Notes: generated by a model from the sequence alone, not told the origin. Positions 9,647-17,880 are shown, counted from the first letter of the stretch. The stretch: DNA of 64,000 nt from Streptomyces hyaluromycini (GCF_002217755.1 NZ_BCFL01000038.1:62001-126000); one strand, 5' to 3'. Program-made: numbers and translations.

Positions 9647-9705
9647 TGACAAGCCTTTCAACGAGGGTTTTTCAAGAGACGAGGGTCTTTTCAGGAGAGT
9701 GAGGG

Positions 9706-10719
9706 TCAGAGCCAGTTCTTGACGGTCTCGACCAGGCGGGCCGGATCCGGGCCGACGGGGGTGATGTCCAGCATGGTCACGCCGGCCTCGCGGAAGGCGG
9801 CGATACGGTCGCGGACGTAACCCTCCGGGCCGCACAGGGATATGAGCTCGCAGAACTCGTCCGGTACGGCCGCCGCGGCGTCCCGCTGCCGGCCGTCGAG
9901 GTACAGCTCCTGGATGAGCCGGGCCTCCTTCTCGTAGCCGTAGGCGACGGCGAGGTCGTTGTAGAAGTTCTTGCCGGGTGCACCCATGCCGCCGACGTAC
10001 AGGGCGATCCTGGGGCGGACCAGGTCCCGGGCGGCGGCCGCGTCCGCGCCGATGGCGAGCAGGCCGCCGGCGACGATCTTCAGCTCGCCGAGGGCCGGGT
10101 CCCGGCGGGCGGCGCCCTCCGCCAGGGGCGTGCCCCAGACCTGGTGGGCCTTCTCGGGGATGAACAGGGTGGGCAGCCAGCCGTCGGCGATCTCGGCGGT
10201 CATCCGGACGTTGGCGGGGCCCAGCGAGGCCACGTAGAGCGGGACGTCGGGGCGGACCGGCCTGGTGAGGATCTTCAGGGGCTTGCCGAGGCCGCCGGGG
10301 CGGGGCATGTCGGTGATGCCGTGGTGGTCGATGGTCTCGCGGCGCAGGATCCGCCGGGTCAGCTCGATCGTCTCGCGGGTACGGCCGAGGGGCTTGTCGT
10401 ACGCCTTTCCGTGCCAGCCCTCGACCACCTGCGGGCCGGAGGCGCCGAGTCCGATGATCGCGCGACCGCCGGAGATCGCGTCGAGGCCGGCGGCCGTCTG
10501 GGCGATGAGGGCGGGGGTGCGGGAGTAGACGTTGAGGATCGCGGAGCCGATCTTCATCCGTTCGGTGCGGGCGGCCAGGTAGCCCATGATCGTGGGCGAG
10601 TCGAAGCCGTAGGCCTCCGCGACCCAGACCGCGTCGAGGCCCGCCGACTCCAGCGCGGCCGCCTGGTCCGCGGCGGTGCGCGGGTCGCCCGCGTAGTCGA
10701 GGAAGGTCGAGAGCTCCAT
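9706..10719 (-). CDS. LLM-class flavin/F420-dependent oxidoreductase
   Basis: 337 residues of the bacterial luciferase-like TIM-barrel family. Recognisable landmarks are MELSTFLDYAGDP, GLDAVWVAEAYGFDSPTIM near residues 30-50, GLGASGPQVVEGWHG near 115-130 and YVASLGPANVRMTAEIADGW near 180-200. In actinobacteria such enzymes mostly use F420, sometimes FMN. The start ATG 10719 overlaps the TGA of the CoA-transferase gene by one base (TGATG), implying coupled translation. A role in modifying an acyl-CoA or lipid substrate is inferred from the neighbours only. Confidence 0.85.
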   Translation of the reverse strand: MELSTFLDYAGDPRTAADQAAALESAGLDAVWVAEAYGFDSPTIMGYLAARTERMKIGSAILNVYSRTPALIAQTAAGLDAISGGRAIIGLGASGPQVVEGWHGKAYDKPLGRTRETIELTRRILRRETIDHHGITDMPRPGGLGKPLKILTRPVRPDVPLYVASLGPANVRMTAEIADGWLPTLFIPEKAHQVWGTPLAEGAARRDPALGELKIVAGGLLAIGADAAAARDLVRPRIALYVGGMGAPGKNFYNDLAVAYGYEKEARLIQELYLDGRQRDAAAAVPDEFCELISLCGPEGYVRDRIAAFREAGVTMLDITPVGPDPARLVETVKNWL

Positions 10720-11924
10720 CAGGTGGCGTCCTTGTCGTGGTCGTCGGCGTGATCGTCGGCTTGGTCGTCGGCGTGGTCGTGGTCGTCGGCGTGGCCGTCG
10801 AGGAGGGCCGGCAGGTCCCAGTCGCGGGCCACCGCGCCGGTGTCGGCGCCGGGCCGGGCGGGAGGGGTGCGCACGGTCGTGGGGGTCGCGGAGAAGCGCG
10901 GGGCGGGGGCCGGCTGGGTGATGCCGCCGTGGTCGGTGAAGGTGCCGCGGGCGGCGAGGTGGGGATGGTGCGGGGCCTCGCGGAGGGAGAGGACGGGGGC
11001 CACGCAGGCGTCGGAGCCGTCGAAGACCGCCGTCCACTCGTCCCGGGTACGGGCCTTGAAGCGGGCGGCGACGCGCTCGCGCAGCTCGCCCCAGCGGGTC
11101 CAGTCCTTGCGGGCGTCGGCCAGGTCGTCCAGGCCGCCGAGCAGTCGGAGGAACTCGGCGTAGAACTGGGGTTCCAGGGCGCCGACCGCCATGTACCCGC
11201 CGTCGGCGGTCTCGTAGGTGCCGTAGTACGGGCAGCCGCCGTCCAGCAGGTTGGCCGCGCGCCGGTCCTGCCAGCGGCCCGCGGCCACCATGCCGTGGAT
11301 CATCGCGGCGAGGTGCGCGGAGCCGTCCACGATGGCGGCGTCCACGACCTGGCCGGTGCCGGTCGCGCGCGCGTGGTGCAGGGCCGCCAGGACCCCGACG
11401 ACGAGGTAGAGGGAGCCGCCCGCGTAGTCGCCGAGCAGGTTGGCGGGGACGGCCGGGGGCTCGTCGGGACGGCCGATCATGCCGAGGGTGCCGGTGAGGG
11501 CGATGTAGGCGATGTCGTGGCCCGCGCGCCGGGCGAGGGGCCCCTCCTGGCCCCAGCCGGTCATCCGGCCGTAGACGAGGCGGGGGTTGCGGGCGTGGCA
11601 GTCCCCCGGGCCGACGCCGAGCCGTTCGGCGACGCCGGGGCGGTAGCCCTCGATCAGGATGTCGGCGCGTGCGGCCAGGTCGAGGACGCGGGCGGGGCCG
11701 TCCGGGGACTTCAGGTCGACCAGCACCGAGCGCTTGTTGCGATTGGTGACGTCGTAGGCCGGGTCGACGGCGAGACCCGGGCCGCCGGGCCGGTCGACGC
11801 GGACCACGTCGGCGCCGAGGTCGGCGAGGAGCATGGCGGCGAACGGGCCGGGGCCGATGCCGGCCAGCTCGACCACCCGCACGCCGGAGAGCGGGCCCTG
11901 TCCTGGCGTCCCTGCCGTGGTCAT
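10719..11924 (-). CDS. CaiB/BaiF-family CoA-transferase with His/Asp-rich C-terminal tail
   Basis: 401 residues from ATG 11924, preceded by a GGGGGC ribosome site. The class III CoA-transferase fold is shown by LSGVRVVELAGIGPGPFAAMLLADLGADVVRV and by TGWGQEGPLARRAGHDIAY, which contains the catalytic-Asp region. It moves CoA between carboxylic acids or acts as a racemase; alpha-methylacyl-CoA racemase is the closest alternative reading. The last 28 or so residues are an almost pure His/Asp/Ala repeat (HADDHDHADDQADDHADDHD) coded by a short tandem DNA repeat, not normal for the family. The luciferase-like gene overlaps its stop. The divergent enzyme at 12104 shares the promoter region. Confidence 0.88.
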   Translation of the reverse strand: MTTAGTPGQGPLSGVRVVELAGIGPGPFAAMLLADLGADVVRVDRPGGPGLAVDPAYDVTNRNKRSVLVDLKSPDGPARVLDLAARADILIEGYRPGVAERLGVGPGDCHARNPRLVYGRMTGWGQEGPLARRAGHDIAYIALTGTLGMIGRPDEPPAVPANLLGDYAGGSLYLVVGVLAALHHARATGTGQVVDAAIVDGSAHLAAMIHGMVAAGRWQDRRAANLLDGGCPYYGTYETADGGYMAVGALEPQFYAEFLRLLGGLDDLADARKDWTRWGELRERVAARFKARTRDEWTAVFDGSDACVAPVLSLREAPHHPHLAARGTFTDHGGITQPAPAPRFSATPTTVRTPPARPGADTGAVARDWDLPALLDGHADDHDHADDQADDHADDHDKDAT

Positions 11925-12004
11925 GCCGCCCCCAGTCATGTGACACAACTGATGTAACACCGCTGATGCTAAGAACACGTTCCACTGGGCACAAGGGTGG
12001 ACGA

Positions 12005-12019
12005 GCAAGCGCTTAGTCA
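12005..12019. promoter_or_regulatory. AAGCGCTT palindrome in the divergent acyl-CoA promoter region
   Basis: The 8-bp palindrome at 12007-12014 lies next to a TTGACT hexamer reading on the minus strand (12019 down to 12014), which could be a -35 element for the CaiB-LLM-fad transcript. Palindromes centred on AGCGCT are typical of TetR-type operators in actinobacterial lipid genes; this assignment is an inference. Confidence 0.35.
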
Positions 12020-12103
12020 AGATACCCCGTGGGGGTGCGTCCGCACTCCTCACGCTAGCCTCAGCCACCGACAACGGCGCGGGTTGCAGGACCGAGAGGT
12101 GTC

Positions 12104-13282
12104 ATGAGCAGGCTGAAGACGACGGACCGTCCCTACGACCTCGTGCTCTTCGGAGCCACCGGCTTCGTCGGCGAGCTCACCGCCGAGTACCTCGCCGCCC
12201 ACGCGCCGGCAGGCCTGCGCTGGGCCCTCGCGGCCCGGGACGAGCGCAGACTGGAGGCGCTGCGCGAGCGGCTGCCGGGCGGCGCGGAGGTCGGGGTGCT
12301 GCGCGCCGACGCGGCGGAGCCCGCCACGATCCGCGCCCTCGCCGAGCACGCGCGCGTGGTGGCCACGACGGTCGGCCCCTACGGCCGTTACGGCGAGGAC
12401 CTGGTCGCGGCCTGCGCGGACACCGGCGCCGACTACCTGGACCTGTGCGGCGAGCCGGAGTTCGTGGACCTGATGTACGTCAGGCACGACGCACGCGCGC
12501 GTGAGACGGGCGCCCGCCTGGTGCACGCGTGCGGCTTCGACTCGGTCCCGCACGACCTGGGCGCGTACTTCACGGTCCGGCAGCTGCCCGAGGGCGTGCC
12601 GCTGACCGTGGACGGGTTCGTGACCGCCGACGCGGCCTTCTCCGGCGGCACCTTCGCCTCCGCGCTGGACCAGTTCGCGCGCCCCCGGCAGATGATCGCC
12701 GCCGCGCGGGACCGCGCCCGGCACGAGCCCCGGCTGCTGAGCCGCCGGGCAAGCGCGCCGACGAGTGTCCCGCGCTTCGCACCCGAGGTCGGGGCCTGGG
12801 CGCTGCCGCTGCCCACCATAGACGCCCAGATCGTGCGCCGTTCGGCGAAGGCGCTGGACCGCTACGGCCCCGACTTCCGCTACCGGCACTACGCGGCCGT
12901 CAGGCACCTGCCGATGGCGCTCGGCGGGGTCGCGGCCGTCGGTGCGGTCGCCGCGGCCGCCCAGCTGCCGCCGGCCCGGCGCTGGCTCTCGGACCGGCTC
13001 AGGCCCGGGGACGGACCGGACGCCGAGAAGCGGGCCCGCAGCTGGTTCAGGGTCCGGTTCGTCGGCGAGGGCGGCGGACGGCGGGTGTTCACGGAGGTCT
13101 CGGGCGGGGATCCCGGCTACGGCGAGACGGCGAAGATGTTCGCCGAGGCCGCCCTGTCGCTGGCCTTCGACGACCTGCCGCCGACGTCCGGCCAGGTCAC
13201 CACCGCGCAGGCGATGGGCGACGCGCTGACCGAGCGGCTGCGGGCGGCCGGGATCGGGTTCCGGGTGGCTGCAACGTTCTAG
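12104..13282 (+). CDS. Saccharopine dehydrogenase-like NAD(P)-binding protein (trans-acting enoyl reductase type)
   Basis: 392 residues. The N-terminal Rossmann motif is VLFGATGFVGELTAEYL (about residues 13-29), followed by ALAARDERRLEAL. The family includes the mycobacterial trans-acting enoyl reductase of lipid synthesis and many uncharacterised membrane-associated reductases. LPMALGGVAAVGAVAAAAQLP near 270 is a hydrophobic segment that could dip into the membrane. HACGFDSVPHDLGAYF near 140 is the conserved family block. It is divergent from the CaiB-type gene with 179 bp between, which ties it to the acyl-CoA block. Reductase activity is inferred from family only. Confidence 0.85.
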   Translation: MSRLKTTDRPYDLVLFGATGFVGELTAEYLAAHAPAGLRWALAARDERRLEALRERLPGGAEVGVLRADAAEPATIRALAEHARVVATTVGPYGRYGEDLVAACADTGADYLDLCGEPEFVDLMYVRHDARARETGARLVHACGFDSVPHDLGAYFTVRQLPEGVPLTVDGFVTADAAFSGGTFASALDQFARPRQMIAAARDRARHEPRLLSRRASAPTSVPRFAPEVGAWALPLPTIDAQIVRRSAKALDRYGPDFRYRHYAAVRHLPMALGGVAAVGAVAAAAQLPPARRWLSDRLRPGDGPDAEKRARSWFRVRFVGEGGGRRVFTEVSGGDPGYGETAKMFAEAALSLAFDDLPPTSGQVTTAQAMGDALTERLRAAGIGFRVAATF

Positions 13283-13297
13283 ATGACTCGGGCGCCG

Positions 13298-13444
13298 TCA
13301 GGACTGCCACTGCACCACGGTGTAGAGCATCCCGGCGATCCAGGCGAACCCCGCCACGGCGGCGAGGACCAGCGCCGCGTTCACGGCGCGCTCGGCGGAC
13401 TGGGCGGGGTCGGCCGCGGGCTTGGGTGCACGGTGTGTCGTCAT
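13298..13444 (-). CDS. Small single-pass membrane protein, function unknown
   Basis: 48 residues from ATG 13444 (MTTHRAPKPAADP), or 60 if begun at ATG 13480; neither start has a strong ribosome site. The first half is basic and proline-rich, and residues about 20-42 (AALVLAAVAGFAWIAGMLYTVV) form one membrane helix. It lies between the converging dehydrogenase and the downstream end of the endonuclease V gene. I do not recognise it. High third-position GC and hydrophobic organisation support it being real. Confidence 0.6.
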   Translation of the reverse strand: MTTHRAPKPAADPAQSAERAVNAALVLAAVAGFAWIAGMLYTVVQWQS

Positions 13445-13505
13445 GCGGGCCAGCCTGCCGTCGAACGGTAACAGCGGCATCCGTACTCGTACTCAGAATA
13501 GCTAC

Positions 13506-14198
13506 TCAGGCCTGGGCTTCACGCAGCGCGCTGCGGCACAGCGCGTCCGCGCGGCGGGTGGTCTCCGGCAGGCGGTACTTCGGAGTGAGCGCGAGCGTGT
13601 GGGCGCAGGCGTTGTCGAGGCTCACCCGGTGGCCGACGGAGACGAAGACCGGTTTCACGGCGTCCCGGGTGCGCAGGGCCCGGCCGACCTCCTCGGTGCC
13701 GGCGAGCAGCGGCGTGTGACTGCCGCGCGGGGCGTCCGGGTCGTGGTACGCGAAGGTGAAGGGGTTCTTGGCGACGCCGACGGTGGGCAGGCCGGTGAGG
13801 ACGCCCAGGTGGCTGGCGAGGCCGAAGCGGCGCGGGTGGGCGAGGCCGTAGCCGTCGCAGACGACCAGGCCCGGCGGGCAGGGCAGGGCGTCGAGGGCGG
13901 CCCGTACGGTCGGGATCTCGCGGAAGGCGAGCAGCCCCGGCACGTACGGGAAGGACACCCGGCCGACGGCGGTCGCCTCGGCGACGACCTCCAGGGTCGC
14001 CGCGTCCAGGACGACGGCCGCGGCTGCCACCAGGTCGCGCTCGTCGTCGTAGGCCACGTCGACGCCGGTGACATGCCCGGTGCCGGGCGCCGGGCCCGGC
14101 TCGTCGAGGACCACCCGCCCCCGCAGCTCGTCCTGCACGGCCAGGGCCGCTTCCTCGGTCGCGGGCCAGCCCGCGGGCACACGTACGGTCGTCGTCAT
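13506..14198 (-). CDS. nfi: Endonuclease V (deoxyinosine 3' endonuclease)
   Basis: 230 residues. The enzyme nicks DNA at the second phosphodiester bond 3' to hypoxanthine, starting repair of deaminated adenine. The three metal-binding acidic residues are visible: Asp47 in TGVDVAY, Glu94 in AFREIP and Asp115 in VCDGYG, with the spacing found in characterised enzymes. FPYVPGLLAFRE also contains the PYVPG strand-separating wedge, and VGVAKNPF is conserved. ATG 14198 (MTTTVRVPAG) is preferred over GTG 14207; neither has a good ribosome site. It follows the beta-propeller gene on the same strand with a 45-bp gap. Confidence 0.93.
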   Translation of the reverse strand: MTTTVRVPAGWPATEEAALAVQDELRGRVVLDEPGPAPGTGHVTGVDVAYDDERDLVAAAAVVLDAATLEVVAEATAVGRVSFPYVPGLLAFREIPTVRAALDALPCPPGLVVCDGYGLAHPRRFGLASHLGVLTGLPTVGVAKNPFTFAYHDPDAPRGSHTPLLAGTEEVGRALRTRDAVKPVFVSVGHRVSLDNACAHTLALTPKYRLPETTRRADALCRSALREAQA

Positions 14199-14243
14199 GG
14201 TGGGCACGAGCGTACGACGCCGCGCGCGCGTGCGGTGGGCGGT

Positions 14244-15329
14244 TCAGTTCTCCAGGCGTGCCGCCCGCCCCTGCTCGCCGGACGCCCAGCAGCTGAGGTC
14301 CGGTGTGCAGGTCACCGTGTCGTACGAGCCGGTGTCGAGGGTCCGCCAGGTGCGGCCGCCGTCGGTGGTCAGGTCGGTGCCGGTGGGGCCGACGGCGAGG
14401 GCCGTGGTGCGGCTGTGCGGGAGCCAGGCGGCACCGGAGCGGTAGGCGGGCGGCGGGGTGGCGGCGGGCCGCCAGCTGCGGCCGCCGTCCGGGGTGACCG
14501 CCGCCGCCTGCGGTGAGGCCTGGCCGGCGCGGTAGTCGCCGCCGACCGCGAGGCCGTGGGTGCGGTCGCGGAAGGCGAGGGCGAAGACGCCCTTGGCCGG
14601 ATCGCCCGCCGGGACGGGTGTGTCGGCGGCGGTCCAGGTGAGGCCGCGGTCGGTGGAGTGCAGCACGCGCGCGTGGGCGCCGCCGCCGGTGGCCAGCCAG
14701 GCGTCCTCGGGCCCGGAGGTGACCAGGCACTGGCCGCTCGCCGCGAAGCCCGCCTCGCCGTCGAGAGCGGCCGGCATGCCGTCGGCCGGCAGCACCCGCC
14801 ACGAACGGCCGCCGTCGCTCGTCGACAGGATGCGGAACTTCCCGTCGACCGGGTCGCTCATGGCGAGGCCGTGGCGGCGGTCGAAGAAGGCCATGCAGTC
14901 GTAGAAGGCGGCGGGGTCGGTGTTGCGGAAGGACTCCGTCCAGGTCCGGCCGCCGTCGTCGGTGCGGTAGACCCGGGACGCCTCGCCCTCGCCGATGGCC
15001 AGGACCACCGCGCGGCGCGCGTCGAACGCCTCGACGTCGCGGAACTGGAGGTCGCCCGCGCCCGGCGGGGAGACGTTGCGCCAGTTCGTCCCGCCGTCCG
15101 TGGTGCGCAGCACGGTGCCGCCGGTACCGGCCAGCCAGGCGGTGTTCCGGTCGACGGCGGCCAGGCCCCGGAACCGCACGTCCGGGGTGCCGGTGTCCTT
15201 GAGCACCCAGTGCGGTGCCCGCGTCGTGGCCTGTGCGGAACCGGCGGTCAGCGCGGCCAGCGCCGCCGTGCACGCCACCCCCACCGCGACCACTCGGCCG
15301 GTACGTCGGGCTCGTCCTGTGCGTCGCAT
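14244..15329 (-). CDS. Secreted beta-propeller protein with BNR/Ycf48-like repeats
   Basis: 361 residues from ATG 15329, or 367 from ATG 15347. Residues up to about 30 form a signal peptide (TAGSAQATT). The mature protein holds at least six Asp-box repeats of the type TTDGGTNW, TDDGGRTW, TSDGGRSW, STDRGLTW and TPDGGRSW, spread through its length, giving a beta-propeller as in sialidase-like and photosystem assembly factor YCF48-like proteins. No sialidase catalytic Arg triad is evident, so it is more likely a binding protein than an enzyme. Function unknown. Confidence 0.75.
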   Translation of the reverse strand: MRRTGRARRTGRVVAVGVACTAALAALTAGSAQATTRAPHWVLKDTGTPDVRFRGLAAVDRNTAWLAGTGGTVLRTTDGGTNWRNVSPPGAGDLQFRDVEAFDARRAVVLAIGEGEASRVYRTDDGGRTWTESFRNTDPAAFYDCMAFFDRRHGLAMSDPVDGKFRILSTSDGGRSWRVLPADGMPAALDGEAGFAASGQCLVTSGPEDAWLATGGGAHARVLHSTDRGLTWTAADTPVPAGDPAKGVFALAFRDRTHGLAVGGDYRAGQASPQAAAVTPDGGRSWRPAATPPPAYRSGAAWLPHSRTTALAVGPTGTDLTTDGGRTWRTLDTGSYDTVTCTPDLSCWASGEQGRAARLEN

Positions 15330-15550
15330 GCTCCCCAAGCGCCTCATGGCGCGCGAAGCTAGCCGACCGTCACGGCGCCGTCCAGAGGGCCCGGCAGTCC
15401 CTCGCGGCAGGTAAGCCGCGGGTGTGAATGAGGCCGGTGACGGAGGTCACTCGCACTTCGCGTGCACGGATCGGCCGCTTCTGTCGTCTCTTCCAGTGCC
15501 AGGTCTCACACGCCCGGAAGTTCGTACAGCCGTCACGAGGGAGCAAGGCG

Positions 15551-15967
15551 TTGTCCACCGTCATCGAGCAGCCCGTAGAGGCCCGCCTGGTCGCCGCGTC
15601 ACCGCGCATGCCGAGCATTCCCGCCACCCTGTGCTACGACCGCGAGGACCCCTTCGCCGTGCGGATGACCTTCCCGGCCCCGGCCACCCTGGAGGGGGTC
15701 GACGTCTGCTGGACGTTCTCCCGCGAGCTGCTGGCGGCCGGCCTGCACGCTCCCGAGGGAAGCGGGGACGTCCGGGTACGGCCCTACGGCTACGACCGGA
15801 CCGTGCTGGAGTTCCACGCCCCCGAGGGCACCGCCGTCGTCCACGTGCGCACGGGCGAGATACGCCGGTTCCTGGAGGCGACCGGCGACCTGGTCCCCAC
15901 CGGTCTCGAACACCTCCAGCTGGACCTGGACCACGACCTGGCCGAGCTGATGCGGGACGCCTGCTGA
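15551..15967 (+). CDS. ssgD: SsgA-family sporulation/cell-wall regulator (SALP), probably SsgD
   Basis: 138 residues with a TTG start (MSTVIEQPVEARLVAA) preceded by AGGGAG at 7-bp spacing; the frame is open upstream but without family resemblance. SsgA-like proteins are found only in morphologically complex actinomycetes and steer peptidoglycan maintenance and septum formation, acting in the cytoplasm next to the division and wall machinery. Conserved blocks are ATLCYDREDPFAVRMTF, VCWTFSRELLAAGL, GDVRVRP and a C-terminal LDLDHDLAELM. The N terminus and neighbourhood match what I remember of SsgD; the SALP family call is firm, the letter less so. Confidence 0.88.
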   Translation: MSTVIEQPVEARLVAASPRMPSIPATLCYDREDPFAVRMTFPAPATLEGVDVCWTFSRELLAAGLHAPEGSGDVRVRPYGYDRTVLEFHAPEGTAVVHVRTGEIRRFLEATGDLVPTGLEHLQLDLDHDLAELMRDAC

Positions 15968-15997
15968 CCTGACGCTCCGCGCCGGTGATTAATTGCG

Positions 15998-16026
15998 TTG
16001 ACACTCCAGGTGACCCCTCCTAGCGT
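15998..16026 (+). promoter_or_regulatory. Sigma-70-type promoter of the ABC-F gene
   Basis: TTGACA at 15998-16003, 17-bp spacer, TAGCGT at 16021-16026. This is a near-consensus HrdB-type promoter and places transcription start near 16033, giving a leader of about 210 nt before the ABC-F start codon. Confidence 0.75.
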
Positions 16027-16063
16027 TGACGTCGGTCCTGTTGCCGTCGATTGGAGAAGGACG

Positions 16064-16075
16064 TTGCTCGTCTGA
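16064..16075 (+). CDS. Three-codon leader ORF (TTG CTC GTC TGA) upstream of the ABC-F gene
   Basis: A strong ribosome site, GGAGAAGG at 16053-16060, sits 3 nt before the TTG, followed by two sense codons and TGA, encoding only fMet-Leu-Val. It begins about 30 nt after the predicted transcription start. Antibiotic-inducible ABC-F genes are commonly controlled by short leader ORFs on which ribosomes stall. Sequence and spacing are seen; the regulatory role is inferred. Confidence 0.5.
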   Translation: MLV

Positions 16076-16083
16076 GGTCCTGA

Positions 16084-16237
16084 GACACCGCGTCACACCC
16101 GTGAGGTGTGTCTGTGGCGTTCGACCTCGGCGTGTGAGCCGTCCTCCCGGCGCAGGATCTCTCCCTGGCCCTTCCGGCTTCTGCCTCGCGGTGTCTCGAC
16201 ACGCGTTTGCCCCCCGACACCGCAAGCAACCGCGAGG
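16084..16237 (+). promoter_or_regulatory. Attenuator-like leader with competing hairpins masking the ABC-F ribosome site
   Basis: Several stems share strands. CACACC 16094-16099 pairs with GGTGTG 16105-16110, while GACAC 16084-16088 can instead pair with GTGTC 16108-16112. Downstream, CCTCGCGG 16184-16191 is perfectly complementary to CCGCGAGG 16230-16237, which contains the GAGG ribosome site of the ABC-F gene. GCGGTGTC 16188-16195 alternatively pairs with GACACCGC 16216-16223, and GTGT 16191-16194 with ACAC 16199-16202. Such mutually exclusive folding is the hallmark of translational attenuation; the mechanism is inferred. Confidence 0.5.
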
Positions 16238-16242
16238 CGCCC

Positions 16243-17880
16243 ATGTCTGCATCCGTCACCGTCACGTCCCTGTCCTTCGCCTGGCCCGACGGCTCCCCCG
16301 TCTTCGACGGCCTGGACACCTCCTTCGGCCCCGGCCGCACCGGCCTGGTCGGCGTCAACGGATCAGGGAAATCAACACTTCTGAAGCTCGTCGCCGGTGA
16401 GCTCACCCCGTCCGACGGCACCCTGAAGGTGGCCGGAGAGGTCGGCCACCTCCCGCAGAACGTCACGCTCGACACCGCGCTGCGCGTCGACGAGGCGCTC
16501 GGCATCGCCGCCCGGCGGGCCGCGCTGCACGCCATCGAGGCGGGTGACGTGTCCGAGGCGCACTTCGAGACGGTCGGCGACGACTGGGACGTCGAGGAGC
16601 GCGCCCTGGCCACCCTCGGCGAACTCGGGCTCGGCCACATCGGCCTGGACCGGACCGTCGGCGAGGTGTCCGGCGGCGAGTCGGTGCTGCTGCGCCTGGC
16701 CGCGCTGCTCCTTCGGCGGCCGGACGTGCTGCTGCTCGACGAGCCCACCAACAACCTCGACCTGTACGCCCGCAAGCGCCTGTACGCAGCTGTCGCGTCC
16801 TGGCCGGGCGTGCTGGTCGTGGTCAGCCACGACCGCGAACTCCTCGACCTGGTCGACCAGATCGCCGACCTGCGCACCGGGGAGGTCACCTGGTACGGCG
16901 GCAACTTCTCGGCCTACGAGGAGGCCCTTGCCGTCGAGCAGGAGGCGGCCGAGCGCATGGTGCGGGTCGCCGAGGCCGATCTCCGCAAGCAGAAGCGCGA
17001 ACTGTCCGACGCCCAGGTCAAACTGGCCCGCCGCAAGCGGTACGGGCAGAAGATGTTCGAGCAGAAGCGCGAGCCGAAGATCGTCATGGGGGCGCGCAGA
17101 CGTGCGGCACAGGAGTCCGCGGGCAAGCACCGCATCATGCACGAGGAGCGGCTCAGCGAGGCGAAGGAGCGGCTGGACGAGGCGGTGGAGGCGGTACGGG
17201 ACGACGACGAGATCCGCGTCGAACTGCCGTACACGGCCGTACCGCCGGGCCGCAACGTGCTGACGCTGGAGAAACTGGAACTCGCGCACGGCTCGCGGGT
17301 GAAGGGGATCGTCGACCTGCGCGGGCCCGAGCGGATCGCGCTGATCGGGCGCAACGGCGCGGGCAAGACGACGCTGCTGCGGACGATCGCCGGGGAGCTG
17401 GCGCCGGTCGCGGGCGAGGCGCACGCGCTCGTGCCGCTGCGTTTCCTGCCGCAGCGGCTGGACGTTCTCGACGACGGGCTGACCGTCGCCGAGAACGTGG
17501 CCCGGTTCGCGCCGGACGCCGGCAACAACCGGATCCGGGCGCGGTTGGCCCGCTTCCTGTTCCGGGGCGCCCGGGCCGACCAGAGGGCGGGGACGCTCTC
17601 CGGCGGCGAACGCTTCCGGGCGGCGCTGGCCGCGCTGCTGCTGGCCGAGCCCGCTCCGCAGCTGCTGATGCTGGACGAGCCGACGAACAACCTCGACATG
17701 GCGAGCGTCCGGCAGCTCACCACGGCCCTGGAGGCGTATGCGGGCGCCCTGATCGTGGCCAGTCACGACCTGCCGTTCCTGGAGTCGATCGGGATCACGC
17801 GGTGGCTGCTGATGGCGGACGGGGAGCTGACGGCCGCGTCACCGGAGGAGGTGGCGCATCTCGGGGAGGGCACAGCCTGA
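16243..17880 (+). CDS. ABC-F family ATPase (ribosome protection / antibiotic resistance type)
   Basis: 545 residues, start ATG 16243 with GAGG five bases upstream. Two ABC cassettes lie in one chain with no membrane segments: Walker A GVNGSGKSTLL near residue 36 and GRNGAGKTTLL near 372, signature VSGGESVLLRLA and LSGGERFRAALA, Walker B LLLDEPTNNLD and LMLDEPTNNLD. A charged helical linker between the cassettes (about 225-310) is the interdomain arm that reaches the ribosomal exit-site region. Such proteins displace ribosome-targeting drugs or tune translation. The long structured leader with a tiny ORF supports drug-inducible expression. Which drug cannot be told from the sequence. Confidence 0.92.
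   Translation: MSASVTVTSLSFAWPDGSPVFDGLDTSFGPGRTGLVGVNGSGKSTLLKLVAGELTPSDGTLKVAGEVGHLPQNVTLDTALRVDEALGIAARRAALHAIEAGDVSEAHFETVGDDWDVEERALATLGELGLGHIGLDRTVGEVSGGESVLLRLAALLLRRPDVLLLDEPTNNLDLYARKRLYAAVASWPGVLVVVSHDRELLDLVDQIADLRTGEVTWYGGNFSAYEEALAVEQEAAERMVRVAEADLRKQKRELSDAQVKLARRKRYGQKMFEQKREPKIVMGARRRAAQESAGKHRIMHEERLSEAKERLDEAVEAVRDDDEIRVELPYTAVPPGRNVLTLEKLELAHGSRVKGIVDLRGPERIALIGRNGAGKTTLLRTIAGELAPVAGEAHALVPLRFLPQRLDVLDDGLTVAENVARFAPDAGNNRIRARLARFLFRGARADQRAGTLSGGERFRAALAALLLAEPAPQLLMLDEPTNNLDMASVRQLTTALEAYAGALIVASHDLPFLESIGITRWLLMADGELTAASPEEVAHLGEGTA

Noticed and set aside
10719..10830. The short tandem repeat as part of a CRISPR array or mobile element
   Set aside because: It lacks conserved repeats with unique spacers and is coding sequence for the His/Asp tail.
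9706..11994. Single 762-codon minus-strand frame joining the luciferase-like protein to an upstream Arg/Pro-rich part
   Set aside because: The upstream part is an off-frame reading of the CaiB gene; the real start of the oxidoreductase is ATG 10719 at the overlapping stop.
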